The notes beneath the pieces are model-generated. The model had not been told where the DNA came from and did not search any database. It saw only the letters and a program-made list of their open reading frames with translations. From Phormidesmis sp963789215 (lineage in GTDB: Bacteria > Cyanobacteriota > Cyanobacteriia > Phormidesmidales > Phormidesmidaceae), in assembly GCA_963789215.1 (NCBI GenBank), contig CAWBJY010000014.1, positions 1-64,000 of the forward strand: a DNA stretch of 64,000 nucleotides, written 5' to 3'. Each line of letters starts with the position of its first letter. The first letter of the stretch is position 1. The position numbers and the translations under genes were made by a program. Below, piece by piece: positions 8,274 through 17,187 of the stretch.

Positions 8274-8534
8274 TAATTGTGAAATCACGTTATCACAATT
8301 GGGCGTGATTGGGCGATGACTTGTTAGTGTGCAGACGCGATTTCATGTCTTTGTGATCTCACGTTTTCATTTATCGTGTGATTTCACGTTTTCACTTGTA
8401 GAAATACAGGTAGACGTATGGGGCAGATCTGTACGGGGTGGTAGCAGAGTCTTCTGTAGGAAGCTCGCACTAAGCAAAGGGTAGTTATGTGATTAGGTGT
8501 CTGTGTGATGATGTGATTACACGTTATCACACAG
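8274..8534. repeat. TCACGTT-type motif cluster between parA and the RHH gene
   Basis: Several related sites: AATTGTGA...TCACAATT enclosing ATCACGTTATCAC (about 8275-8300), CTCACGTTTTCA (about 8358-8369), TTCACGTTTTCAC (about 8383-8395), and an outer dyad GTGTGAT...ATCACAC around ACACGTTATCAC (8502-8531, just at the parA stop). These probably bind the RHH protein and may control its expression separately from parA. Confidence 0.65.
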
Positions 8535-9152
8535 CCATTTGTACAGGCGTTTGATTTCTTCAGAGGCTTTACCCGAGGGCGCATATTCGAGAACGCCCTG
8601 CCCATCAACGACCGCTTTGGAGTAGTCGGTTCTATCCCATAGCGCTAGCGGGCACATTTGTCGGTTACTATCGGTTCCGGCTAAGTCCTTCAGGGCGGTG
8701 GTTGCTTCGTACAGCTGCGGTTTTGACTTGACCGCGTTCAATAGCAGCCCAACCGTTGCCCCTGCGGCTGAGCACAGATCTAAGGTCGTTGTGATGGCTG
8801 AGAGATCTAGAATCGACGGGCGGCAGGGCACGATACAGATATCGGATAGACGAGCAGCCGTTAGGATACCTTCTGAATTAAAGGGGGCTGTATCTATCAC
8901 AACAAGGTCTATGTTGTCCTCTTGCGTGGTCGCGATCGCTTGGCTTAAGCGCGAGGGGGGAATGGCGACGACCACTGGCTCTAAGATGCCTTCGGCTTCG
9001 CGGATGTCGCCCCACTGACTAATCGAGCACTGCGGGTCGGTGTCTAGGACCGCGACGCTTTTTCCGGCTAGGTGGGCGGCGACGGCTAGGTTCATACTGA
9101 CCGTCGATTTGCCGGGGCCTCCTTTTTGCGAAATTACGGCTGCTATGGGCAT
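8517..9152 (-). CDS. parA: ParA-family partition ATPase
   Basis: A 211-aa Walker-type ATPase that segregates a replicon by binding the nucleoid. The deviant Walker A KGGPGKST is at residues 10-17, Walker A' is in VLDTDPQ (about 36-42), and Walker B is in LVVIDTAPF. The short length without an N-terminal HTH fits type Ib ParA (ParF-like), which works with a small RHH partner such as that at 7947-8237. Directly upstream lies an array of 19-bp repeats that would be the centromere and operator. Presence of parA with a relaxase remnant indicates an integrated or resident plasmid module. Confidence 0.9.
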   Translation of the reverse strand: MPIAAVISQKGGPGKSTVSMNLAVAAHLAGKSVAVLDTDPQCSISQWGDIREAEGILEPVVVAIPPSRLSQAIATTQEDNIDLVVIDTAPFNSEGILTAARLSDICIVPCRPSILDLSAITTTLDLCSAAGATVGLLLNAVKSKPQLYEATTALKDLAGTDSNRQMCPLALWDRTDYSKAVVDGQGVLEYAPSGKASEEIKRLYKWLCDNV

Positions 9153-9191
9153 AGAGGTTCCTCGTTCACATAAGTGTGATTGGGTGTAAAC

Positions 9192-9530
9192 GTGTTATCA
9201 CGTTTGGGTGCAGGGGTGTTATCACTTCATACAGCAGCGTAACTCGGGCGCTTTTTATCAGGCGGTATCACGTTATTGTGTTTGTGTGTTATCACGTTAT
9301 TGTGCTTTTCTTAAGCGGAGGTGGTGTGGGAAACAAGGGCTGTAAGTACTGGTGCGTAATGGTTCTAGGGGGTTGTGAGAGCAGGATATTGTGTTATCTA
9401 GTGAACGTGATATCACGGTTTTATTGAGATAGCGTGTTATCACGTTGGCGTGTTGGCGTGATAATTTGAGGGCGTGGGGCGTGGGCACGGAAGGCGCGAA
9501 AGAGTGATAATGTGTTATCACGTTGGCGTG
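9192..9530. repeat. Iteron array, probable centromere/operator of parA
   Basis: Five copies of GTGTTATCACGTTNNNGTG lie at 9192-9210, 9262-9280 (first bases GCGG), 9286-9304, 9434-9452 and 9512-9530, all in the same orientation. Degenerate half-sites lie between (for example AACGTGATATCACGGTT at 9404-9420). The variable triplet is TGG, ATT, ATT, GGC, GGC. The array is immediately upstream of parA, where type Ib systems keep their centromere. It could also be a replication origin; no DnaA-box or AT-rich melting region was evident. Confidence 0.8.
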
Positions 9531-9668
9531 ATGCGGTGTTACCAGTTGCCGCTTTGGTGGTATCTTAGATTAAAGGGCGATGACTGCTGGCTCCGTGGAC
9601 GTGGGTAAAAGCGGCAGCGGCGCATTATTCATATCGCTGATTCCTTCATTTTTTGATATTTTTAGGTA

Positions 9669-9690
9669 GACTCAGACTAAACTCAGACTA
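9669..9690. repeat. Tandem 11-bp repeat before the Cys-rich gene
   Basis: ACTCAGACTAA followed directly by ACTCAGACTAC, 18 bp upstream of the ATG at 9708. Its position suggests an operator. The remaining sequence from about 9531 to 9668 shows nothing I can name. Confidence 0.4.
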
Positions 9691-9707
9691 CGTTTAGTTT
9701 CTTTGTC

Positions 9708-9885
9708 ATGCCTCGTGCCGTAAATACTGACTGCAAGCGCTGTGCCACCCAAGACGTGGCGATCGCGCAAGGGAAAAGCTGCTGGGATACCCAGAAGCCG
9801 CAGCGCTGTCATTCCCGCAGGGCCTACTATCTGAAGCAGGCTCAGAATAAGGCGAAGAAGCGGTCAAGGCAAAGGGCAACCAGGG
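9708..9885 (+). pseudogene. Cys-rich small protein, truncated by IS copy B
   Basis: The frame starts MPRAVNTDCKRCATQDVA and continues through KSCW and QRCHSRRAYYLKQAQ. It is rich in Cys and basic residues (CKRC, then C and CH), suggesting a zinc-binding domain of a plasmid-encoded protein. The IS begins at 9886 after about 59 codons. The reading frame running into the IS end is meaningless, and no continuation is seen after 11422. Native function unknown. Confidence 0.55.
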
Positions 9886-11422
9886 CAGCAGTTCCAAATT
9901 CCAACTTAAGAACATGGATAGCAAGCAAGGGCAGCGCCAGCAACTGCCGTCAATGAGCTGTCGTAAGGTGGATAGACGTACTTCTCTTAGTGCTTAGTCA
10001 GGACTCAGCCAATGGCCACCGCTCCGATTAGTTTCGATAGTTTGTTAGGCCAACTCAACGCTGGCATTGCGGCGCTAAATGAGCCGCGTAAAGCGAGCAA
10101 TGCCAGCGTCTACAGCCTCAGAGACGTTGTCTTGGGAGCCTTTGGCTGTTTTTTCATGCAAAGTGCTTCTTTTTTAGACTACCAGCGTCATCTCGATAGT
10201 CGTAACGGTCGCAACAATGCCCAGAGTCTATTTGGGCTAAGGCAGATACCCAGTGTTGAACAAATTCGTAATGTGCTTGACCAGATAGCCGCTGAGGGGC
10301 TCTTCGAGGTGTTCATCAATGTCTACCAAGCGCTTCATCAGCAAGGCTACTTGCGAGGGTTTGAGACGTTGAATCATAATTTGCTGGTGGCCTTAGATGG
10401 CACTGACTACTACAGCTCGCAGAAAATCAGCTGCCCTTGTTGTTCAAAACGAACGTCTCGCAGTGGTCAAGTCACCTACAGCCACAAAGCCATTTTGCCG
10501 GTGATTGTCTCACCGGCACAGTCTACGGTGATCTCACTGCCCCCTGAGATGATTAGCCCTCAGGACGGTCACGCCAAGCAGGATTGTGAGCAAGCTGCCG
10601 CCAAACGCTGGATAGCCTCAGCGCCAAAGCCGTTCAAGGGGCAAGCCGTCACCCTGCTCGGGGACGACCTCTTCAGCCGCCAGCCGATGTGTGAGGACGT
10701 CCTGGCCCATGCGTTCAACTTTATTTTTGTATGTTTGCCCGAATCGCATCCGGTGCTTTACGACTGGCTAGCGTTTCAGGCTCACCAGGGCATCGTCAAG
10801 ACCTTGCAGCGGCAGCAGCGTCGGGGCAAAACGGATGAGGTTTGGCACTATCGCTATCTCAACGACGTCCCACTGCGGGCAGAGGAGCCAGTTCTCTCGG
10901 TGAACTGGTGTGAGTTGACCGTCACGCGCAAATCAGACGGACAAGTACTCTATCGAAACAGTTGGGTGACTAACCATCACCTCACCCCGCAACGGGTGAT
11001 TGACGTCGCTGCTGCTGGGCGCTGTCGCTGGAAAACTGAAAACGAAAACCACAATGTCCTGAAGACTAAGGGCTATCATCTCGACCATAATTTTGGTCAT
11101 GGCAAACAGCAGTTATCTGCTTTTTTGTTGACCTTGAACCTGCTGGCCTTTCTGTTTCATACCGTCCTTCACATGGCCGATGAACGCTATCAACAAATTC
11201 GGCAGATTCGAGGCACCCGACAAGGGTTCTTTCAAGATATTCTGGCACTCACCAACTACTTATGGTTCGAGAGTTGGAGTGCCCTACTCGATTTCATGCT
11301 AGACCAGTCGAAACCGACGCAACCTATTCGGAGCAATACGTCTTAACTGGCTCGACCACGATGGCTGGAAGTCCCTTCAGACAATTACTCTAATGTCTGT
11401 ATCTTGGAATTTGGAATTGCTG
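9886..11422 (+). mobile_element. Insertion sequence, copy B (about 1537 bp)
   Basis: Same inverted ends as copy A: CAGCAGTTCCAAATTCCAA at 9886-9904 and TTGGAATTTGGAATTGCTG at 11404-11422. No target duplication is visible (left flank ...CAACCAGGG, right flank CTCTGATAG). An adjacent deletion or rearrangement probably removed one side. It is inverted relative to copy A at 453-1987. Confidence 0.88.
10012..11346 (+). CDS. DDE transposase of IS copy B
   Basis: A 444-aa transposase, full length, with a normal stop 58 bp before the right inverted repeat. It has the same blocks as copy A: LVALDGTDYYSS, LLGDDLFSR, GRCRWKTENENHNVLK, and the CPCC pair. The two products are closely similar over their whole length but differ at many positions, so these are diverged copies rather than a recent duplication. 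Likely still active and may act on copy A's ends. Confidence 0.92.
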   Translation: MATAPISFDSLLGQLNAGIAALNEPRKASNASVYSLRDVVLGAFGCFFMQSASFLDYQRHLDSRNGRNNAQSLFGLRQIPSVEQIRNVLDQIAAEGLFEVFINVYQALHQQGYLRGFETLNHNLLVALDGTDYYSSQKISCPCCSKRTSRSGQVTYSHKAILPVIVSPAQSTVISLPPEMISPQDGHAKQDCEQAAAKRWIASAPKPFKGQAVTLLGDDLFSRQPMCEDVLAHAFNFIFVCLPESHPVLYDWLAFQAHQGIVKTLQRQQRRGKTDEVWHYRYLNDVPLRAEEPVLSVNWCELTVTRKSDGQVLYRNSWVTNHHLTPQRVIDVAAAGRCRWKTENENHNVLKTKGYHLDHNFGHGKQQLSAFLLTLNLLAFLFHTVLHMADERYQQIRQIRGTRQGFFQDILALTNYLWFESWSALLDFMLDQSKPTQPIRSNTS

Positions 11423-11574
11423 CTCTGATAGTGATTGGTGAATAGCAGGGCGATCGATCTGGTAGTGGTTGGTAGATAGCAATGTGATCGCTGGTCTGTC
11501 AGGAATTGGAAGCAAAGGACTCTCTCAAAAGTATCTCCGTATCATGGTCTAAACTTGCATTCCCCAGAACTGCT

Positions 11575-11889
11575 ATGAATACAAAAGCCACGAGCCCAGA
11601 TGACATCATCAATCAAATGGTGGCGCTACAGCTGCAACGCGCTGAACTCGATGACCAAATTGAAATGCTCCAGCCTGCATTCATTGAAGCCTGTGCTGCC
11701 TTAGATATCTCTCAGCTCGAACATGAACAAGCCCTCATCTATCGTAAGTTGACACGCGGACAGTGGGAATACCCCGATCACATTCAGGAAAGCGAGCAGC
11801 AGCTCAAATGCCTAAAACAGCAGTTCAGAGACACACACGAACCGACAACCGGTAGAGAAATTAGCTGGATTATCAAACTGTCTAATTAA
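11575..11889 (+). CDS. Hypothetical helical protein
   Basis: About 104 aa from the ATG at 11575 (MNTKATSPDDIINQMVALQLQ); an upstream in-frame extension to 11506 looks non-coding. The first 60 residues are heptad-like (QMVALQLQRAELDDQIEMLQ), probably a short coiled coil. The C-terminus is mixed polar, ending ISWIIKLSN. I do not recognise the family. It lies between IS copy B and a dead IS66 remnant, within the accessory segment. Confidence 0.5.
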   Translation: MNTKATSPDDIINQMVALQLQRAELDDQIEMLQPAFIEACAALDISQLEHEQALIYRKLTRGQWEYPDHIQESEQQLKCLKQQFRDTHEPTTGREISWIIKLSN

Positions 11890-12089
11890 TAAGCTAACTA
11901 ATTAACCAGCTAACGTTCTCAATCAGCTCGCATCTCTTGAAATGGAAGGTAACAACAATCGCACTCACCTATCTGCCAATAGCTCGGTAGTCGAAAGGCA
12001 CTGCTACAACGTAGGCAAGATCCTAAAAGACGCTGCCGAAGTCATGTGAATATGCACCTGGATAGCTTTTTGTCTAAATCTCTCCTTCT

Positions 12090-12656
12090 TCTGTTCGGAC
12101 TATTGATAACGGCTATGACGTGACCGCGCAGCAGAAGTGTTTGGCACACCTAAGGCGGCACTTCAAACGGCTATTGCTCAAAGCCGTTGGCGATAATTAA
12201 AAAATGGCTCAGGCCTTTTTGAAACAAATCCATGAGATTTTTCGCCAGCACCGTCAGTGGCGAGAAACCCAGAACATGAAGGCTTACCACGCTTGGGCCA
12301 GCACGTTCAAAAAGCGGCTGAATTCTGCGCTCAAGCGATGGCAAGGTAAAGTGAGTGGCACCGCCTAGACGCTGCTGAACTCACTTCAGCAAAAGAACAG
12401 ACAGTGGTGTTATTTTCTTGACTATCCCGACATTCCACCTGACAACAACCTGGCTGAACGGCTGATTCGCCTAGCGGTGACTAAGCGTAAGATTTCGGGG
12501 GGCTCTCGGTCTATGATGCGCTTTGCTCAAACCGCTGATTTACTCTCTGTGATTCAAACTGGTCGGCGGCAGGGACGTTCTGCTTTGGCATTCTTTCAAC
12601 AAGCTCTGACGGCACTACATCATCCGTCAACCAATACGCCTTCTTTAATTCCCTAG
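12090..12656 (+). pseudogene. IS66-family transposase, C-terminal remnant with two in-frame stops
   Basis: A single frame reads SVRTIDNGYDVTAQQKCLAHL..RHFKRL, then, after a TAA (about 12197), MAQAFLKQIHEIFRQHRQW, and, after a TAG (about 12366), YFLDYPDIPPDNNLAERLIR..VTKRKISGGSRS. The last block, with DNNLAERLIR and ISGGSRS, is the C-terminal catalytic-Glu region of IS66-type transposases. The N-terminal half is missing. This is a decayed element marking the right edge of the accessory segment. Confidence 0.85.
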
Positions 12657-12692
12657 ACTATGACCTGAATACTTACGTGTGAGACATAGACC

Positions 12693-13907
12693 TTAGCCTT
12701 TTGGGGCAGACGGCAGATAAGCCGGTAGCTGTATCCAAAAGCGACTGCCCTGCTGAGGGGAAGATTCGACGCCGCAGGTGCCGCCTAGTCGGGTGATGCC
12801 GCGCTGAACAATGGCCAAACCAAAGCCAGAACCGGGATACGATTCTACACCGTGCAGCCGATTGAAAGGCTGAAAAATTCTAGCTTGGTCCTCAGACGAA
12901 ATGCCGATGCCATTGTCCTGAAAAAATAAACAGATATGAGTTTTTTGTATTGCATTTGGATCTGTTGTATTTGACTCTATTGGCTCGGGCTCGGTGAGGA
13001 AAGCGCCGATTTTGATGGTTGGGCGATCGCCTAGCGCAACATACTTTAGTGCATTGTCCAACAAATTATTAGCGACTTGCTCTAACACAGGAGCGTAGCC
13101 TATCACCTGGGGTAAATTTGGCTGAACCTCAATAGCAGCTTGCTTCTCTTGAATTGTCGTAGTCAGCGATTTGATGGCTGACTTGACGATGTCATCTAGC
13201 GAAACGGTTTTCATCAAAAACTCGATCCGGTCTATGCGGCTGTAGGCGAGCAAGTCATCTAGGAGCTGATTCATCGCGATCGCAGTTGCTTCAATCCGCT
13301 GTAAGTAGGTGGTACCTAGCTGATCTAGCTGAGGGCCACAATCTTCTAGCAGGGCTCGAGAAAGTCCCTGCAGGCCACGCAAGGGCGATCGCAAATCGTG
13401 AGAGGCTGACGAGGTAAATAGCGCCAGTTCATCATTTGTTGCTTCTAGCCGCTGCGATCGCTCTTCAAGCTGCTGTTTCTGATGCGCATTCTCTTCCAAT
13501 AGCTGCTGTAGCCTAATTTGATGCTTCACCCTGGCGAGCACTTCAGCAATCTGAAAAGGTTTAGTAACGTAGTCTGCGCCGCCCACATCAAAAGCCTTTA
13601 CCTTATCGAGCGATTCATCTAGCGCGCTGAGGAAAATAACCGGAATATCCTGAGTTTTGGGCTGATCCTTCAGCCGACGACAGACTTCGTAGCCATCCAT
13701 CTCCGGCATTCTGATATCCAACAGAATTAGATCGGGAGGGTCAAACTGGGCAACTTGCAGAGCCTGCTGACCGCTCAGCACCCGGCGTAGCTCGTAGCCC
13801 TGCTGACTCAGGGCGTCAAATAAAAGCTGGAGATTTTCCGGACGGTCATCAACGATGAGAATATCGCCTTTTTCTGCTAGGGGCTGAGCTGGCATATCGG
13901 TCATCAC
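12693..13907 (-). CDS. REC-histidine kinase (phytochrome operon partner)
   Basis: A 404-aa response-regulator/histidine-kinase fusion. The REC domain is at about 15-130, with the acidic pair in VDD and acceptor D64 (LLDIRMPEMDG). A coiled-coil linker follows at 135-160. HisKA comes next with H170 (SASHDLRSPLRGL), then HATPase with NNLLDNALKY, DNGIGIS and GSGFGLAIV. No transmembrane segment, so cytoplasmic. It starts 46 bp downstream of the phytochrome gene on the same strand. It probably receives phosphate through its REC from the phytochrome relay and passes a light signal to an unidentified regulator. REC-HK proteins downstream of phytochromes are common in cyanobacteria. Confidence 0.92.
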   Translation of the reverse strand: MMTDMPAQPLAEKGDILIVDDRPENLQLLFDALSQQGYELRRVLSGQQALQVAQFDPPDLILLDIRMPEMDGYEVCRRLKDQPKTQDIPVIFLSALDESLDKVKAFDVGGADYVTKPFQIAEVLARVKHQIRLQQLLEENAHQKQQLEERSQRLEATNDELALFTSSASHDLRSPLRGLQGLSRALLEDCGPQLDQLGTTYLQRIEATAIAMNQLLDDLLAYSRIDRIEFLMKTVSLDDIVKSAIKSLTTTIQEKQAAIEVQPNLPQVIGYAPVLEQVANNLLDNALKYVALGDRPTIKIGAFLTEPEPIESNTTDPNAIQKTHICLFFQDNGIGISSEDQARIFQPFNRLHGVESYPGSGFGLAIVQRGITRLGGTCGVESSPQQGSRFWIQLPAYLPSAPKG

Positions 13908-13953
13908 TATGGGCGATCGCTTGACCCGATAAATTGAGTCATCCTTTAGATCA

Positions 13954-16900
13954 TTACTGGATCAATGGCTGAACCAGCTGATTAAGTACATCAAACTTTA
14001 GCTGACGCACGCAGCTCTGAAGCAAATCAGCTAGCGCCTGCTGTTCATCGGGTAGCTGATCGATCAGCACCTCAATGTTACGCTCGCGAGCACCCAGCAC
14101 CGCTTTAACGAAATCTTGCTGCCAGGCGACCGGCTGGCTCTTTAGCTGCGCTTGAACGGTTGCTATTCTCTCTGCTTGCCAAGATTCAATCGCAGCGCTC
14201 CCCTCTTTTGCCCCCGAGCCCGCATTTTCAAGCGCAGCGAACTCGTCTGCATACTGATACTTCACCCCGAGATGCTGGCGAATTTTATTAAAAATCTCAT
14301 CGATCTGAAATGGCTTACACACATAGTCGTCAAATCCTACTTCCATCACCTCATCTAGCATGTGATCGAGCACGGAAGCGCTGAGCGCAATGATAACGGT
14401 GTCCTGCTTGGACGCTTCACCAGATAGCTGGGCAGTTTGTGCAGCTCGAATTTGCTTCGTAGCTTCGTAGCCATCCATGCCGGGCATGTACAAATCCATC
14501 CAGATGCAGTGAGGCTGCCACTCGCGCCAAAGTGCTACCGCCTGCATACCATTCTCGGCCGCGCGGACATCAAACCCTACCGTTGTTAGCAAAGAAACCA
14601 AAAGCTGACGATTTTCGGCCACATCTTCTACTACCAAAATTCGATAGTCAGGCTGATCAGAGGCGATCGCTACTACCTTTCGACTGAGCGTGTTGGGTCT
14701 AAGATCAGCCGCCGTCATTACGCCAAGCTGGACATGGCAGATAAAGGTAGAGCCCTGCTGAAGCTGCGATCGCACTTCGATATCCCCTTCCATCAGCCTC
14801 GCATTCTGCCGACTGATCGAAAGGCCCAAGCCGCTCCCTTCATAGGCATTTCGCCCGGTTTTCGTCTGATGGAAAGGCTCGAAAATTGCCTCGAAGTTTT
14901 CAGGCGCAATCCCTGGCCCCGTATCGACAATCTCAAACTGAACCCGGACATGCGGTTGGGTGGCAGCGGCTGAAGATACCCTCAGCACGACCTCCCCTTG
15001 CGCGGTGAACTTAATCGCGTTGCCCACCAGGTTGATAATGATTTGCCGCAGCTTGCCCTCATCGCCCCACACGTATTGGGGCAGCGCCTCGGTCTGTTCT
15101 AGTTTGAGCAAGAGCCCTTTTTTAACGGCCCGCAGCGTCAGCATATCGCGCACAGAAGCTATAAACTGATAGAGATCGAAGCAGCTTTCGTTGAGTCTGA
15201 TCTGTCCGGCCTCGATTCGCGAAGTCTCTAGGACATCATTGATCAAAGAGAGTAAGTGCTCGCCGCTACGGTTGATAATATCCAGGCGATCGCGCTGCTC
15301 GCTAGAGAGCGTTTCGTGATAGTGAATGAGCTGAGTAAAGCCCAAAATAGCGTTAAGCGGCGTTCTTAGCTCATGGCTCATTTTGGCCAAAAACTGGCTT
15401 TTTGCCTGGTTGGCCACCTGCGCTTTCTTTGCCGATTCTCGCAGCGCTGAACGAGAAAATTCCAGAGCGCTCAGCAGCAGAGTAGCTCGCAGATCTTGAG
15501 CTGCTGCGATCTCTGTGGGTTGCCAGGGCAACGACTGCTCATAGACCATTTCCTGCCAGCGCTCAAAGGACTGACGCGGCGTAAGATACAGACTGCCATC
15601 AGCTGTGGTAGTCACAGGCTTGTTGGGATTACCCGCCCACTGCACTGACTGTCTTTGTTCAGGCCGAAACCAGAGAATATGGTACGAGGCTTCGGGCAAA
15701 AATATTGAAATCGCTAGCAGACCGCTGGCACAGTCCTTATCTTGATGCGCAGGTTCAAAAACCTGAGACAACGCCTGGGTTTGGTAAATATCTCGATTCT
15801 GTTCAATCAGCCATTCGAGCATAGGCTGAATACGACTTTCCGGTGGTGTCTTGCCGATCAGCGTCATCTGACTCCCTAGGGCAATCACCGCACCGCTCGC
15901 CTGTACCAGCGTCAGCAGCTCCCGCCGATACTGAATCAAAACCGACTCAATCGCATGGGCAGGCTGTAGCTGTGAGATAGTTTGACGAATTTGCTGCTGA
16001 ATAGCACGAACCTGCGCCTGATACTGCTTCTCAAGCAGCGTCTGCTGATGAAACAGCTCAACTGAGGTAAGCTGCCCTAAAAGCTCACAGGCTTTGCGCG
16101 TTTCGTAGTCAATATATTTAGGTTCAGGGTGGTGGCAAGCAATCAGTCCCCACAGCCGATTTTCGACAATCAGAGAAATTGACATCGAGGCCCTGACGCC
16201 CATGTTTTGAAGATATTCCACATGCATCGGCGAAACACTTCTCAGTTCTGCCGCCCCTAGATCCGTCGGGCGCTGAGTGTGAGGGTGGCGTTCGGGAATC
16301 AGCGCTACGGGCTCATAGCTGACATCAGGAATCAGCCGCAGCCAGTTTTGCAAATAGAGCTGACGAGCCTGAGCTGGAATGTCAGTCGCGGGAAACCGCA
16401 GCCCTAAAAAGTTTTCTTCTATGGGCTCAGGCTCACGAATAGCCTCAGCAATCACTGCGCCGCTGTAGTCATGATCCAGTTTGTAGACCATCACTCGATT
16501 GAGCCCGGTGATGGCCTGCACCGTTTTGACCACAATGCTGGCGACGGCTTCTGGGCTATTCGCCTGCTGAAACTGACTCACCCCCTGATACAGCCGCTCG
16601 TATAGAGACGCTGTATCTAGAGCAATCGAATCGAGTCTTTCTGACAGACTGCTATTGGATAAACCGCTATCTGGCTGACGAGGAATAAGCTCTAAAATAA
16701 CGGTTTCACTGTCAGTATCACTGGCGGCATGACTAGCAGTATGACTGGCAGTATGTATGAGGCCATGCCAGTCCGCTTGAGCATCCGTAGACTGAGACGG
16801 CAGCCTTAGCAACAGTGGATGCAAGTCACCGCTAGACTCTTCACCAGTCCCTTCGCCAGTCTCTTCAGTGGGGAGGACTGCTTGCTGAACCCTCTGGGCC

Positions 16901-17187
16901 TGATCTGCTCCGACTAGCTTGCTCAAGGGCTGTCCCAATAGATCGCTGGGAAGCATCGCTAGCCCAGATTCGACGTTCGCACTGACTTGTAAAATCTCTA
17001 GTGTCGTCGGCGCTAGCACCACCAAAATGCCGTGAGGCTGAATCTTTCCAGGGATGCGAATAGGCTCGCGATCGCAGTTCGTCAGCGTCGTTATTGTCTG
17101 TGTAGGAAGCACCTCTTGGGTCATCTCGGCGCGATCGCCCTGAGCGGATTCGAGCTGGTTATTAAGATCTGCGGAGCGGCTTACCAT
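13954..17187 (-). CDS. Bacteriophytochrome hybrid histidine kinase
   Basis: A 1077-aa red/far-red photoreceptor kinase. The N-terminal PAS region carries C38 in NCDREPIRIPGKIQPHG, the biliverdin-binding cysteine of BphPs. The GAF (about 195-380) has PATDIP at 266-271 with D269, and CHHPEP near 351. At the position of the phycocyanobilin cysteine of Cph1 there is V323 (SPMHVEYLQNMG), so the chromophore is predicted to be biliverdin. The PHY domain (about 395-575) has the tongue motif PRQSF at 537-541. HisKA H605 (MSHELRTPLNAI), HATPase (NAIKFT, GSGLGLSI) and a C-terminal REC with D898 follow, plus about 90 helical residues. Soluble. Operon with the REC-HK downstream. Confidence 0.95.
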   Translation of the reverse strand: MVSRSADLNNQLESAQGDRAEMTQEVLPTQTITTLTNCDREPIRIPGKIQPHGILVVLAPTTLEILQVSANVESGLAMLPSDLLGQPLSKLVGADQAQRVQQAVLPTEETGEGTGEESSGDLHPLLLRLPSQSTDAQADWHGLIHTASHTASHAASDTDSETVILELIPRQPDSGLSNSSLSERLDSIALDTASLYERLYQGVSQFQQANSPEAVASIVVKTVQAITGLNRVMVYKLDHDYSGAVIAEAIREPEPIEENFLGLRFPATDIPAQARQLYLQNWLRLIPDVSYEPVALIPERHPHTQRPTDLGAAELRSVSPMHVEYLQNMGVRASMSISLIVENRLWGLIACHHPEPKYIDYETRKACELLGQLTSVELFHQQTLLEKQYQAQVRAIQQQIRQTISQLQPAHAIESVLIQYRRELLTLVQASGAVIALGSQMTLIGKTPPESRIQPMLEWLIEQNRDIYQTQALSQVFEPAHQDKDCASGLLAISIFLPEASYHILWFRPEQRQSVQWAGNPNKPVTTTADGSLYLTPRQSFERWQEMVYEQSLPWQPTEIAAAQDLRATLLLSALEFSRSALRESAKKAQVANQAKSQFLAKMSHELRTPLNAILGFTQLIHYHETLSSEQRDRLDIINRSGEHLLSLINDVLETSRIEAGQIRLNESCFDLYQFIASVRDMLTLRAVKKGLLLKLEQTEALPQYVWGDEGKLRQIIINLVGNAIKFTAQGEVVLRVSSAAATQPHVRVQFEIVDTGPGIAPENFEAIFEPFHQTKTGRNAYEGSGLGLSISRQNARLMEGDIEVRSQLQQGSTFICHVQLGVMTAADLRPNTLSRKVVAIASDQPDYRILVVEDVAENRQLLVSLLTTVGFDVRAAENGMQAVALWREWQPHCIWMDLYMPGMDGYEATKQIRAAQTAQLSGEASKQDTVIIALSASVLDHMLDEVMEVGFDDYVCKPFQIDEIFNKIRQHLGVKYQYADEFAALENAGSGAKEGSAAIESWQAERIATVQAQLKSQPVAWQQDFVKAVLGARERNIEVLIDQLPDEQQALADLLQSCVRQLKFDVLNQLVQPLIQ

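Noticed and set aside
9192..9530. A CRISPR-like array upstream of parA
   Set aside because: Repeats are 19 bp with irregular gaps of 5 to 130 bp and occur at a partition operon; iterons explain them better.
453..11422. A composite transposon bounded by the two IS copies
   Set aside because: Copy A has its own target duplication on both sides, and the outer flanks of the pair do not match, so there is no sign of unit transposition.
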